A stretch of 64,000 nucleotides of DNA, from positions 4,559,591 through 4,623,590 of the forward strand of contig OW203736.1 of NCBI GenBank assembly GCA_934045075.1. Reading direction: 5' to 3'. The notes beneath the pieces were generated by a model. That model worked only from the letters and a program-made list of their open reading frames with translations. It had not been told where the DNA came from and made no database searches. The DNA is from Yponomeuta sedellus. Its lineage: Eukaryota; Arthropoda; Insecta; Lepidoptera; Yponomeutidae. The translations under genes and the position numbers were made by a program. Shown here piece after piece: positions 18,361 through 28,931 of this stretch (positions within the stretch are counted from its first letter, which is position 1; every line of letters begins with the position of its first letter).

Positions 18361-19355
18361 AGTCCGAGTAGGAATTGATTCTTTTACCCGTGTTAAACAC
18401 TGTACTTTTAATATGAAGAAAATAAAAACTCATTTTTAATACTCAAATCTTAGCATAAAAGATTATTACCTATTTTTTTGAACTCCGTCCCAGATATCCC
18501 GCCGTTTATAACAGATTAGTATCCCGCTAATTTATGTCGACTTTTAAAATTTTAAATATGGAACTCACCGCGTAATTGTTGCGGCTTATTCCGCTCAAAG
18601 AAGTTTGCGCTAAGTTCACACTGGCTGTTTAGAAACTCACGTGGCCGCAGCATTTTTTTAAATAAGTTTTTTTTTTACATAAAACTCTTCACAGCTGACA
18701 GTAGTTCTATTTTTAAAGTTATTTCCGGCCCTTAGTTGGGCAGTAATTTGAATGAGTTTTTCCATCTCTAGGGAGGGAAGAGGCATTTTCCACCCAATAA
18801 TCAGACCAAAACCACACTACTTTCAGAGTATAAGAAATGAAAACTTCTTTTCGGCCTATAGTGAATTTCAGATCTTTATTTGAGAAGCAGAAACAATCGT
18901 TAAAACGTATTTTTTATTTTTATTTTATTAATTGCATACTTTCTTCTCTCTGAGAGAAGGCCTATTTATAGGCTATATTAAAAAAAAATGCATCCCGAAA
19001 TTTTTTTTTTCTTCAACTTTCGAAGAGATAAATTTCGTCGTCTACGTTTATTGTTTTTTAATACGATGCGATGCCTCCTTACTTGCTGGCTGCGTCTACG
19101 CATCCCCCTGTAACAGCTATAGTCAGGAAGCGCAGGCGCAAGCGGTGCTTAGAGGAATGTTATTAATTCGGAATTTTTTACAACCTATACTTAACCGGTG
19201 CCTGAGAGCATAAATATATGAACACTGAACTATAGTCGTTTACATGTCATAGAGTCGATTGTCGTACCAACGGGATTTCCTGTTCTGATACTTTTTATTA
19301 GGTTTCGTTTGTCTGTTTTCTTTGTTAATGGCTCTTATGGATCACATCTATCAGG
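18361..19355. other. Mostly unassigned; E2-SINE scrap at 18940-18980
   Basis: CTTCTCTCTGAGAGAAGGCC then TATAGGCTAT is an internally deleted E2 tail. The rest, including 19060-19210 with an open plus frame, is not recognised. Confidence 0.4.
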
Positions 19356-19590
19356 TAGGGCAGTGGTAACGCAACGGTGGAGTGCTGGACTCACATTCGG
19401 GAGGCCGTGGGTTTGACTCCCGGCATGTACGAATGGCTTTGTTTGTTAAGTTACGTATATTTGTGAATTTGTAGCAGCAAGACTAGTAGCTAGTTGTGAA
19501 CTAAAATATTGTAAGAAAATACTGGTACAAAGAAACCTCTGGGCTTGATACGTACAATGGCCTAACTATGAGCCTAAGTAGGTACTTATA
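19356..19590 (+). mobile_element. E1-SINE copy
   Basis: tRNA-like head GCAGTGGTAACGCAACGG...GGTTTGACTCCCGG, body ATGGCTTTGTTTGTTAAG and tail GATACGTACAATGGCC. Confidence 0.72.
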
Positions 19591-19652
19591 TTATTGCAAT
19601 CTTTCGTTAAAAAAGTAAAAAGCTAGGTATATACTTTGCTTTTACTTTTTTT

Positions 19653-20046
19653 AAGCAGTGGTAGCTCAGTGGGTAGAACCATGGACTGGCAAGCGAGAGC
19701 CCCAGGTTCGATCCCGAGTGCCGGCATGTACCAATGACTTTGTTTAATTTCAAAGTTACGTACATTTTCGAATTTGTTAGTCGCAATACCACACGCTAAC
19801 TGTGAAGGAAAACATCGTGAGGAAGCCCGCCGCTTGGTTGGCTCCGCACGTATTGACTAGTCTTTCCTGTGGGCTAGGCCGACTAAGCTGTCAGGATGGT
19901 ATTATGTGCTGGGCAAGCCAACACTATCTATAAAACCATGTCCCAGGCACTACAGCATCGGAGTGGTCCCTTCACCCATCTAGCGTGACTGAAGATACCA
20001 CTGAACTCTGTATAAATCATCTCAAAGTAGATGCAAAAAGGCCAAT
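19653..20046 (+). mobile_element. D-SINE copy
   Basis: Head AGCAGTGGTAGCTCAGTGGG and B-box GGTTCGATCCC, body with ATTGACTAGTCTTTCCTGTG and GGTCCCTTCACCCATC, end TGCAAAAAGGCC. A T/A-rich repeat (TTACTTTTTTTA) flanks both sides. A sister copy with a clear 13-bp duplication is at 58429. Confidence 0.78.
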
Positions 20047-20139
20047 ATTATTATTATTACTTTTTTTTTATTTAACATCTAATTATCCTTATATTCTTTT
20101 ATTAGTTTATTTAGTAAACAATTTCATACCCATATATAT

Positions 20140-20297
20140 GCTGCAGTACAATTCCACCAAACTGCGATCCCTAACCCACATGCCCAGCGTAGGGATTATA
20201 GGCATTACCCCTCAAAGAAAGCACAACCTTGCGCTATGGCGCTCATTAGGGGAGGGCTATGTCTAGCAGTGGACTAATATAGCCTGAAGAAGAACAA
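20140..20297 (+). mobile_element. R element, 5'-truncated
   Basis: GCAGTACAATTCCACCAAAC, CACATGCCCAGCG, then the RTE-shared tail CTCATTAGGGGAGGGCTATG and CTGAAGAAGAA. Confidence 0.75.
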
Positions 20298-20324
20298 GAT
20301 ATATTCTTGCTTTTATTATTTATG

Positions 20325-20430
20325 AACCTCCACCTCCCGACTACATTCGTGCGGCAATACACTCCGTCCGAAGGTTGGCTGAAAGAGATAGCTCTAAGTT
20401 ATTAGATTAGTACAGCAGTTTATTTATTTA
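20325..20430 (+). repeat. J-type LINE 3' UTR
   Basis: GGTTGGCTGAAAGAGATAGC, TAAGTTATTAG and a TTTATTTATTTATTC tail. Confidence 0.5.
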
Positions 20431-20448
20431 TTCTCATAATAAAAAAAT

Positions 20449-20670
20449 CACGCTAAGGCGTTGGTGCCGGCTGTCATATAATGGCAGTCGTTAAGCCATG
20501 TCAGAGGCCTTATGGGCGGCTTGATAACTTCTGACAGTAAGGCCCGCCACTGTCTTACAATCCTCCACCAACCCGGACTTGGCCCCCGTGGTGGAGTATG
20601 GCCTAACCTTCCAGCGATGCAGGAAGAGACCCATGCCCCAGCAGTGGGGACATACAAGGGTTGATAACGA
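20449..20670 (+). mobile_element. 5S-SINE, 5'-truncated, 13-bp TSD
   Basis: Starts CACGCTAAGGCGTTGG, lacks the 5S head, and ends CATACAAGGGTTGATAACGA. ATAATAAAAAAAT is repeated exactly at 20436-20448 and 20671-20683. This proves 5' truncation with target duplication for this family. Confidence 0.88.
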
Positions 20671-20683
20671 ATAATAAAAAAAT

Positions 20684-21255
20684 ACATATAGTTTGAGCAT
20701 ATTACACTGCGATTCAAAACTAAACTCCGCAGGTTGTAAATAAGCAAACTAAATTAAATTGAAATTGAAATTGGAAAATGGCTTAATTATCGCAAAAAAA
20801 GTACAAAAAACAACTTAAAATAGACTAAGTTAATTACATACTTAGTTACTTTAGTGAATACTTAGTTAAATAACGCTATGCGATAATAAAGATATGCTCA
20901 GCTAAATGCTGCGTGTGCGAACATCAACGCAGCGCTGTTTTAACACTCTAAGTCAGCATTACGGTAAAACGCTCCGATCTAGTTTATAGATTGCTACCAA
21001 ATCTGTACACACATAAGTTAAAAGAAGCACAAAAAGCAGCGGAATTCGCGTGACCAATCAGGTAACGAGACACAATCCCTCAAGTGGCACAAACAAGTTG
21101 CTAATTCTAACGCGGAGCCAAGACTTGTTAAGCAAAAATCCAGTTAAAATGAGACGCCGATGTCGCAATCACAAAGGAAATGGCATAAGCTGAGACGAAG
21201 CCGGGGTGTACTCCGGCCCTGCATGGCTGGGAATATTTCCAGTAACGTATGTTCG
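20684..21255. other. Unassigned DNA
   Basis: Nothing recognised. A small GC hairpin (GCCGGGGTGTACTCCGGC) lies near 21200. Confidence 0.4.
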
Positions 21256-21259
21256 GCCT

Positions 21260-21612
21260 ACATCTATCCTATATTATAAATAAAATTCAAAGTCCTGACT
21301 GACTGACTCACTCATCAACGCCCAGCCCAAGCCGTTGAACCTAGGAAGCGGAAATTTTGCACTCTATATAGTCTATATATAGGCAAGGAATAAGAACGGT
21401 TTTTTTGAAGTTCAACCCCTAAGGGGGAGAAAAGGGTTGCCAAAATTTGTATGGGAGGTATAAAAAATGTCTAATTTTCTTGAAACTTTAAATACTCTTC
21501 AATACAATTGATGGAACACGTGTTTCGCCGTTTTTCTAAATTTAACCCTTAAGGGAGTGTACAGGGTTGCAAAAAAAATCCACGCGGACGGAGTCGCGGG
21601 CAAAAGCTAGTT
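21260..21612 (-). repeat. K repeat, near full length
   Basis: Plus-strand AAATTCAAAGTCCTGACTGA, CAACCCCTAAGGGGGAG, AACCCTTAAGGGAGTG and GTCGCGGGCAAAAGCTAG. Uninterrupted relative of the split copy at 8936-9472. Confidence 0.72.
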
Positions 21613-21615
21613 TTT

Positions 21616-21855
21616 TTATATAGCCTCGATTGTGTCCCACTGCTGGGCAACGGCAACCTTTTCGCTTTCAACCCCTGCCTGTATGGCCACCTCCTGCCAG
21701 CCCGGCAGAAAGTTCGTGAGGTCGTCCCGCCATCTCTGATTGGGTCGGCCACGTTTGCGATATCCGTCGCGCGGAACCCAGTCAGTAACGATTTTTGCCC
21801 ACCTCTCTGGGTGCAAGTTTAGGTGGCTAGCGCAATTCCAGTACATATAAAACAA
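21616..21855 (-). pseudogene. LINE C-terminus (...QQWDTIEA type)
   Basis: The minus frame encodes ERWAKIVTDWVPRDGYRKRG, RPNQRWRDDLTNFLPGWQEV and ends VAVAQQWDTIEAI before TAA. The RGRP...RWRDDL motif and the QQW ending are typical of RTE-like LINE polyprotein tails. The element is 5'-truncated and abuts the K repeat, which may be its 3' UTR or a neighbour. Confidence 0.8.
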
Positions 21856-22136
21856 AAGTGCACGCCGCGGTAGCTGACTGGATCGTCCCGCGTATTGTTA
21901 GTAAAAAAAATATATCCGGACGTAATTTAAAGTCGGCTAAAAAGACCTCTAGCGTGCACTGGCCGTTGTTATATTTGTGCCGGGCATGTTTGCAATATTT
22001 TTGAGCAAAATTTTACTGGATATATAACTGCGTCCGCTTTGCTTTGACACTATGTTGGTGTAGGTGCATACTTGGTAGAGTTTCTGATATGGAAGACATT
22101 AAGTTTACTACAATAAGTTTTGTCTCTGAAACTTTA

Positions 22137-22272
22137 CCCCCTTATTCATTATGGTCCACTTACTTAAAACAGCTGCTAAAGAGTGTTTTTTCATTCTGAC
22201 TTAGGTCAGTAGAAGAGGAAAGAGTGAGAATTAGCAATGCTTTAAGTTAGCAGACTATTATGAATAAAGGGG
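22137..22272. mobile_element. 136-bp MITE with TTA duplication
   Basis: Imperfect inverted ends CCCCTTATTCATTATGGTC / GACTATTATGAATAAAGGGG, flanked by TTA at 22134-22136 and 22273-22275. A TWA trinucleotide duplication is usual for PIF/Harbinger-type elements. Confidence 0.7.
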
Positions 22273-22289
22273 TTAATATTTAGATTTTT

Positions 22290-22483
22290 TAAAAAACTAT
22301 TTAGAGGCTAAAAATTTCACCCATGCCGGGATTCGAACCTGCAACCTCTGGCTATTCGTACTGGTACGGATAGCCAGAGGTTGCGGGTTCGAATCCCGGC
22401 ACGGGTGAAATTTTTAGCCTCTAAATAGGTTTTTAAATTTGTTCCTTAGCACGGGTTAGTGCATTAAAAATAAAAATTGTGTA
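22290..22483. mobile_element. Palindromic TLF with 12-bp TSD
   Basis: An antisense arm to GGCTATTCGTAC is joined head to head to a sense arm starting TGGTACGGATAGCC; the normal 3' tail follows. ATTTAGATTTTT is repeated at 22278-22289 and 22484-22495. The D-arm half of the tRNA block is missing from both arms. Confidence 0.88.
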
Positions 22484-22734
22484 ATTTAGATTTTTGTTAA
22501 ATTTGTTTTCAGCTGTTTGGCAAGACACACTTGATTTGCTGTGAGATGCGACTTTACGGCTCACAATGGTAAGAATAAAAGAATAAAGTGTCACCTTCGA
22601 TAGAAGATGGCACTTTATTTCCTCCCCCCTCCCCCTGTCCCTCTCCAGGACTTGTTGGCCATCTACAAGCCTTGTGGTTTGTGGGGTGTGGTCTAATCAC
22701 TGGCTGACTAGGCTTCACTGGGTGTTTTAAGGCA

Positions 22735-23018
22735 CCAGAAAAAACACGGCACTGATATCAGCGGGCATGTAGCAATGACTTTGTTTTCTAAGTTATGTAT
22801 CTACATTTGTGAAGTTTCAGTAGCACTCCCCACTCCACTCTCTAATTGTGAAGGAAAACATCGTGAGGAAACCTGAATGTGTGAAGTGTTCAAATACCTA
22901 CCTCAACGCTTTAAATTGCTAATCCGCGGTGGGCACGCGTGGTAATTAAGCCCATACTCTTTCTCTGAGACGAAACCTGTGCCCTGCAGTGGAACGTTTA
23001 TAGGCTACAAAAAAAAAT
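22735..23018 (+). mobile_element. E2-SINE copy
   Basis: Truncated head (GCGGGCATGTAGCAATGA), body GTGAAGGAAAACATCGTGAG and E2 tail CGGTGGGCACGCGTGG, CCTGTGCCCTGCAGTGGAAC, TATAGGCTAC. Confidence 0.8.
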
Positions 23019-24721
23019 TGATTTAAACATAGATTTTTTTATAATGCTCTATGCATGTTAAGGTTATACCTATGGTCAATGTGACGATGGACTTTGTGAA
23101 AATTTCCTCATGTCTCTTTGTATAAACCAACCCAAGCTACTACAGCAGCGTTTAGAGTAGCGGCCCTTCATTTTGCCGCAGTTTGCGCAACTGCACGCCT
23201 AACTCGGATGTCGTCGATTACACAGCGGCCGGCGGGTGTCGCGGCCGCGTTCGAGTGTGGACAGCGCTGGGGCGAGCCACTCGCTTGCCGACTCGACTTT
23301 GCGAATATGTCAAGACACGCTAAGGATAATATAAAACATAACAGAAGTACATTAAAACAGTCTACTTATTTTTTTTATCTAATGATAGGGAAATCTACAG
23401 CGAAATCAGTAACAAAAAAAGTTAACAGTTATGATAGATAACATGCGCAATTACAGATTTCCACAGAATTACTTATACATTTTACACATCTTGAAGCATT
23501 TTTATTTACGAAAACATGAATGCATGAAAACATAATTCCATGAAAACATGATGAAACATGAGCAAAAAGTGGTGAGGCGGTTAACCTACCGGTTCAGAGA
23601 CGGGATTTAGTGGATGCGGCGCTATAGTCGGTAAGAATTAGGTAAAACACTTTTTAAATGCATTTTTAATAATCTGTTGCAAAGAGGAAGACGGCACCAC
23701 AGATTATTTGGACGCCTCGATGAAGTGTTTTAGAGAAATCATGTTGTTTTAAATAAGATCGTAACGCTTTATTATGATGTTGTTGTTACTTGTTTGTTGT
23801 GTAATGCAATTAATAATATCAATTAGGTAGAATAAACAAACCAAAGAATAAGAATAGAATAGATGGTGAATGGACAAAAAATTAGGATGATTTTGTACAA
23901 GTTTCAGTTTAAGTTGGGTAGCGATACTTGAATATTGACTGAGGAAAATATCTGGCAAACGAACCAGTCATAAACAGAGCTAACTTCTGCCCTCAGGTGT
24001 GAAGCAATTTTTATATTTTTAATTGAAGTATTTATTTCATGGTTATTCTGTTTGGTTGTGTAGTGAAAAATTCTTTAATTATGTAGGAAAGAGTTCATAA
24101 GCATAATACATATCCAGATAGTAATTGTTGAAGACTCCTTAGACTAATTTTATAACTCTTACTCCTGACTCCTTAGAATAACATTATTTTTCCTTTTATT
24201 GAGTTTTTTCTCTCATGTGACTCTTTTCGTAATATTCTTGTTATCATCCCATTTTCTTGTGTTATTTTCCCACTATACTTCTTTTTACCCGTTTCTCATT
24301 AGTTTTATTGTTCTTATAGTCCAATCCTTAACAGTTATTATGAAGTACAGATAAAAAACAGCGTTTAATTGCACATCAGTGATAGGAATTAAAACTATTT
24401 ATCTGCTGCTATTAACACATGGCTACATTTATTTTATGACACTTAGACCCGCAGCAATTAAAAGCGCTACTTCATTCACTCATCTCATTGCATCACATCG
24501 TTTATACAAGCAACCTGTGGTAGAATGTGTAATCTCAAGCTATGATGCAGCATTTGGACTAGTTTGCATAAGGAAAAAGTATGTTAAAGTAAAATTTGCA
24601 AAATTTTATAAATAATAAATTAATACAGATACATGCAAACATAATTACAATCACATGTTACTAACAGACTTTTATACTATAAGTTCACTAAACAAAAACG
24701 CAGTTAGTTAGTTAATTAGTT
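23019..24721. other. Long repeat-poor stretch with a GC-rich island
   Basis: About 1.7 kb without recognised repeats. Around 23140-23305 GC is clearly higher, with several CpG-rich words (GCGGCCGCG, GCGGCCGGCGGG) and an open plus frame 23118-23441 (107 codons). I recognise no domain. It could be a non-coding first exon or promoter island of a host gene, or chance. Confidence 0.35.
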
Positions 24722-24934
24722 AGTTAGACATTTTCGCATTTAGCCTTACAGCTGGGCCATTGTACGTAGCTCAATGTTTTCCTAGTCCCTACTTCCTATG
24801 TCCACAGTTAGCGAGTGATATTGCTACTATTATTTCACAAACGTACATAACTTAGAAAACGAAGTCATTACCGCTGGGAATTGAACCCTTGATCTCCGTA
24901 TTGAGAAGCCGGCGCTTTACCGCTTCGCTACCAC
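24722..24934 (-). mobile_element. E1-SINE copy
   Basis: Tail complement GCTGGGCCATTGTACGTAGC and body; head complement GAAGCCGGCGCTTTACCGC. Decayed B-box (GGGAATTGAACCC). Confidence 0.75.
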
Positions 24935-25069
24935 ATAAAAGTAAACACATAAATATAAACCTACGCTTTTGTCTCATGTAGGTAGGTATACTCGTAGATC
25001 AGTTATATCAGTCGCCACTGAATCAAACAGTTATTATTTTTCTCGCCGATGTAAGTATTTTTTTATGCA

Positions 25070-25180
25070 GCCTCAATTATGTCCCACTGCTGGGCAAACC
25101 TCTCTTATTTTACTTTCCACGCCTTTCTGTTCAAAGCCTTCTGCCAGCCCGAACCGTTTTTTGAAGTATGTTTTTTCTCT
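25070..25180 (-). pseudogene. LINE C-terminus (...QQWDIIEAA type)
   Basis: The minus strand reads SGWQKALNRKAWKVK, stop, ERFAQQWDIIEAA, TAA. Same family as 21616-21855. Confidence 0.7.
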
Positions 25181-25730
25181 GGACGTAATATAAACGAGGC
25201 ACACTGCGAAAGTGGTAAGAGCGGCATTTCTCGGATAATTTCTATGAAAATGGCTTCTGTTGAGCATTTTCCTTCGAGTGACAAGTGACATGTTGCAAGT
25301 TGTTTGCAGATTGAAAATTTGCACCTAAGTGCCTGTGTTAAGGCTGTTTGTTGAAATAGGTTTCGTTGTCGGTAATTTAATAATCGCACCAGGAAAATAG
25401 TCAGTACTTACCTACGTGGAAATTTATTTCAATCGAACTTAGGTATTATTTCACAAAATCGCGTAGTGTTTGGCTGCGTTTACCTGAAACAGTACATTAA
25501 TTGATTGATTTAAGAAGTTTATTCAAATAAAAAGACAAAAATTGGTTTGTACCAAATCGCATAGCACTTTACTGGCAGAGCAACCTACTTAAAAGTTATT
25601 TTTATTGTTTATTTTGCGTTATTTTTTGTACCATTTGAATTTTGTTCCTTGGGGGAGATAAATCTAGTACGGCCTGATTAACTAATTTTAATCTCAGTGT
25701 CCACCCAAAGGATATAATTTCTTAACACTT
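25181..25730. other. Unassigned AT-rich DNA
   Basis: Nothing recognised. Confidence 0.4.
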
Positions 25731-25734
25731 AATA

Positions 25735-25808
25735 CTAGTATGGCCTAACCTTCCTACGATGCAGGTAGAAACCTGTGCTCAAGCAGTGGGGGCATACAAA
25801 GGGTTCAT
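25735..25808 (+). mobile_element. 5S-SINE tail fragment
   Basis: AGTATGGCCTAACCTTCCTA, AAGCAGTGGGGGCATAC. Confidence 0.7.
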
Positions 25809-25875
25809 AATTATGTTCATATCGAATTCTCCATATTTTTGAAACTAAACTTAATTGACTCACGCTAAGGAAAAT

Positions 25876-26062
25876 CATCATCATTATTATCAACTCATTA
25901 TGCCCCCACCGAAAGGCACGGGTCTCTTCCCTGGGAAGGTATAGGCCATACTCCACCACTCAAGTTCAGATTGGTGAGGCTTTCAAGACTAGGCTGGTCC
26001 TACTGCGAGAAGTTTTCAAGCCGCCCTAAGGCCTCTGACTTGGCTTACTGGATGCCATCTAC
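25876..26062 (-). mobile_element. 5S-SINE variant, body and tail
   Basis: Plus-strand TATGCCCCCACCGAAAGGCA, ACGGGTCTCTTCCCTGGGAA and TTTTCAAGCCGCCCTAAGGC. The variant tail (TTGATAATGAT on the minus strand) is shared with 61335-61612. Confidence 0.65.
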
Positions 26063-26191
26063 AGACGGCAGACCGCACCAACTGCCACCCAGGTACAGCT
26101 TAATGTTTTTTAAATAAATAGGTGGTAACTCAAGTAGCTCCTATAACTCGCGGCATAAGTGTGAGTATCAAACACCAATATACATCATCCA

Positions 26192-26305
26192 TCATCCACC
26201 GGTGTTAGTCCACTGCTGGACAAAGGCCTCTTCCAAGACACGGCACTGAGCCCGATCTTCGGCTCTCCTCTTCCAGTCACTGCCCACCGCTTTGCGAATG
26301 CCATC
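26192..26305 (-). pseudogene. LINE C-terminus (...VQQWTNTGG type)
   Basis: The minus strand reads DGIRKAVGSDWKRRAEDRAQ then CRVLEEAFVQQWTNTGG and TGA. Typical RTE-like C-terminal motif, distinct at the end from the WRSLGEGYVQQWTS family. Confidence 0.8.
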
Positions 26306-26537
26306 GCAACATATCGCGTATCACTAACTACTCGAGAAATTTCTAACAAAATGACTCATTCCGCATACTAATGACGACAAAAAACAAGAAACAAATCGCA
26401 TTAAAAGCAACTTAGAGTAATCTAACTCCGAGATAAAGCATAGAGGGTTAGGACATAAAACTCAATGGGTCCACTTTGGTAATGGTTTTAGCTGATTTCA
26501 CACGAAGATATCATTTTTGTGCCAATAAAACTAGGCA

Positions 26538-26602
26538 TAGTTATTTAGAACTGAGATTTCCGCACAGAGCCTCACAGTTGGGGCATTGTTGCCCAATTAG
26601 CC
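26538..26602 (-). mobile_element. E1-SINE tail fragment
   Basis: ACTGAGATTTCCGCACAGAG and CCTCACAGTTGGGGCATTG. Confidence 0.6.
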
Positions 26603-26607
26603 CCATT

Positions 26608-26762
26608 GTGACGGCCTCGGTGGCACAGCGGTTTGGCACACTGACTGTAAAACCGAAGGTCTCGAGTTCGATCCCCGGCCGGATCAAACTAGGAAACCAA
26701 CTTTTCTAGTTTGTTTCGGGTCTTGAATGTTATTTGTGTATTTATTGTATTACATCTGTGTT
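26608..26762 (+). mobile_element. C-SINE, head and partial body
   Basis: Head GGCCTCGGTGGCACAGCGG with anticodon region GACTGTAAAACC (GTA) and B-box AGTTCGATCCCC. The body stops at CATCTGTGTTTCGTG. Confidence 0.78.
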
Positions 26763-26990
26763 TCGTGTACAAAAAAAGTTTTTTTTTATGTAACGACCCA
26801 CTACAGGGCACAGGCCTTCTCCCAGAGAGAGGGTACAGGCTTAACTTCGATGCGTGCCCACCGCAAAGCGCTGGGCTTCGTCTACAAAAGTTTTTTTTTA
26901 TGTAACGACCCACTACAGGGCACATGCCAAATTTTGACCGCAAAGCGCTGGGCACGCAATTTCAAGCGCTGAAGTATTGGACACCACGAT
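26763..26990 (-). mobile_element. Two E2-SINE tails in tandem
   Basis: AACGACCCACTACAGGGCAC occurs near 26793 and 26903, each preceded by an A/T-rich run (AAAAGTTTTTTTTTATGT) and followed by CGCAAAGCGCTGGGC. Period about 110 bp, so a local duplication. Confidence 0.7.
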
Positions 26991-27844
26991 GAAGTATAAT
27001 TAAAAATAAATTCTTTGTATTCGTTGGAACCAAACATTTTAATTTGCTCTACTTACACAAAGTAACTTGAAAAATAGGAGGATGTTATAATATGTAGATT
27101 CTGGTATATTATTGGCACTTATATTTTCGTTGATAAATTTTATTCTAATGCTACTTTTGAAGAAAGTCGCCGCGAGGAAACCCGCCGGAGGCGCGGCGAT
27201 TTCACATGGAGATAAACCTTCTAATCCATCGTCAATTCTTTACCGTATGTTAATGTTAATAAAACTGAGACAAAAAGCATCCGGCCGTGGACCGCGCTAT
27301 TGATGCGCAAGAGTCGATCGTAAGGCGCCGTTCACACGGGACAGTTAGTTTCGGTTTAACTTTTTTAGAGCGTTTGCTATTGAGCTATTGTTTGATTTCT
27401 AAGTTCACTATACAAGATCTGTAGTCTGTTAGCTTTTAGAATATACTTCGGCAACTATCGGATGGAATCGAATATATTCGTGTAATAGAAATATCGGAAC
27501 TAATATGACACTTAATTTCGAAATCAAAACTCAATCATCGGTACGAAAACCGGCGAAAACTGAAACCTATTCTAGAGCCCGAGGTATATTCTAAAATCTA
27601 ACAGACTATACAAAAATCTTTAACTCGTTTAAGGATTCTCTGAGAATATAAGTTTAGTCTGCGAGAAAAAAAACTTTGAAATTGCTAAAAAAAATTTACT
27701 TGTCTTTTACTACAATTGCCAGCGGCATTAAATATGTTGATGATCAAATGGGTAATTCAAAATTTTTACATAGTAAATAGTTTTGCGCATTGACGGGTAA
27801 TAGCGTCCGTTTTCGGATCTAAATGAGATTACCTGAATAGACAT
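26991..27844. other. Repeat-poor stretch with GC-rich block at 27160-27345
   Basis: Contains CGCCGCGAGGAAACCCGCCG, GGCGCGGCG and GGCGCCGTTCACACGG. Frames are short (63 codons). A CpG-rich regulatory or exonic block is possible; no product recognised. Confidence 0.35.
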
Positions 27845-28215
27845 AACTTAACCTCACTTCTGTACCCCAGAGGGGTAGGCTTATGTATTTAAAAACCTAT
27901 TTAGAGGCTAAAAATTTCACCCATGCCGGGATTCGAACCCGCAACCTCTGGCTATCCGTACCAGCGCTCTACCAATTGAGCCAATGGGCGATCCCGGCAT
28001 GGGTGAAATTTTTCAGTCGCCCATTGGCTCAATTGGTAGAGCGCTGGTACGGATAGCCAGAGGTTGCGGGTTCGAATCCCGGCATGGGTGAAATTTTTAG
28101 CCTCTAAATAGGTTTTTAAATTTGTTCCTTAGCACGGGTTAGTGCATTAAAAATAAAAATAGTGTAGGCTTATGTATCCCAGAGGGGTAGGGACTGCCAC
28201 TTGCTACGATCCTGA
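27845..28215 (-). pseudogene. LINE-GIQA end interrupted by TLF
   Basis: ACTTCTGTACCCCAGAGGGG before, and CCCAGAGGGGTAGGGACTGC, TGCTACGATCCTGACAG after the insertion, reassemble the complement of the SLV...SGIQA coding end. Confidence 0.7.
27889..28163. mobile_element. Palindromic TLF with 13-14-bp TSD
   Basis: Full antisense tRNA block, a short GATCCCGGCATGGGTGAAAT junction, then a full sense block and normal tail. GTAGGCTTATGTAT is repeated at 27875-27888 and 28164-28177. Both A- and B-box pairs are intact in both arms. Confidence 0.9.
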
Positions 28216-28633
28216 CAGAATGTGTGAAAATATATATAGGCGTTGTTAACTAATTAACAACACTGCACTTTATTTACAAAGTTATATTCTAATCCTTTTC
28301 GTATTTTATAAATTATAAGCTACCCACGTTTGTACGATATTTCATCTTATGTCTAAGACTGGCGTAAGACGTCTTTACCATGAACAGTTTTGAAAATAGT
28401 CACCAATAGGTTCAGTCGAGGATGGGTTAGCTACTATTGTGTTCAAACAGTTCACGCGTCATTGCAAGAAGATCGAACTTTTCTTCTCAAATGTAAACGA
28501 TGCCTTAGACTAATGCTCCGTACAGACCAGCCGAGTGACAGCGAACAAATACTTCAGTATTCAAAGCAAATAAAGACACTCATAATAATAATAATATTAT
28601 TATCAGCATCGCACACAGGAAGAGTGTACTACA
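28216..28633. other. Unassigned DNA
   Basis: Nothing recognised. A plus frame from 28390 runs into the RTE tail and is not meaningful. Confidence 0.4.
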
Positions 28634-28644
28634 CTAATCTAAAT

Positions 28645-28713
28645 CTTCTTCTTCTTCAGGCTATATTATGTAGTCCACTACTGGACATAGCCCTCCCCTA
28701 ATGAGCGCCATAG
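28645..28713 (-). mobile_element. 69-bp RTE-LINE/R tail with 11-bp TSD
   Basis: CTTCTTCTTCTTCAGGC through CCCCTAATGAGCGCCATAG only. CTAATCTAAAT is repeated at 28634-28644 and 28714-28724. Severe 5' truncation, the 3' end being the trinucleotide tail. Confidence 0.87.
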
Positions 28714-28807
28714 CTAATCTAAATAATAAACTATGAACACAGGAAGAGATGGGCCGGGAACATGTCCTCTGAGATTTTTTTCCATGTATGAAGTTGCGTT
28801 CTGGATG

Positions 28808-28843
28808 TATCCGTTTGCGTTCGCTGTATTTGCAAACGGATAC
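28808..28843. repeat. 12-bp stem hairpin
   Basis: GTATCCGTTTGC and GCAAACGGATAC are perfect complements about 12 bp apart. Function unknown. Confidence 0.6.
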
Positions 28844-28865
28844 CTTCGGGAAATGTTCTAGTCTA

Positions 28866-28930
28866 AAATGATGGCAAAAACTCTCTCTCTGAGAGAAGGC
28901 CTGTGCTTTGCAGTCAGGCGTTTATTTTTT
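28866..28930 (+). mobile_element. E2-SINE tail fragment
   Basis: CTCTCTCTGAGAGAAGGCCT, GTGCTTTGCAGTCAGGCG. Confidence 0.55.
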
Positions 28931-28931
28931 T

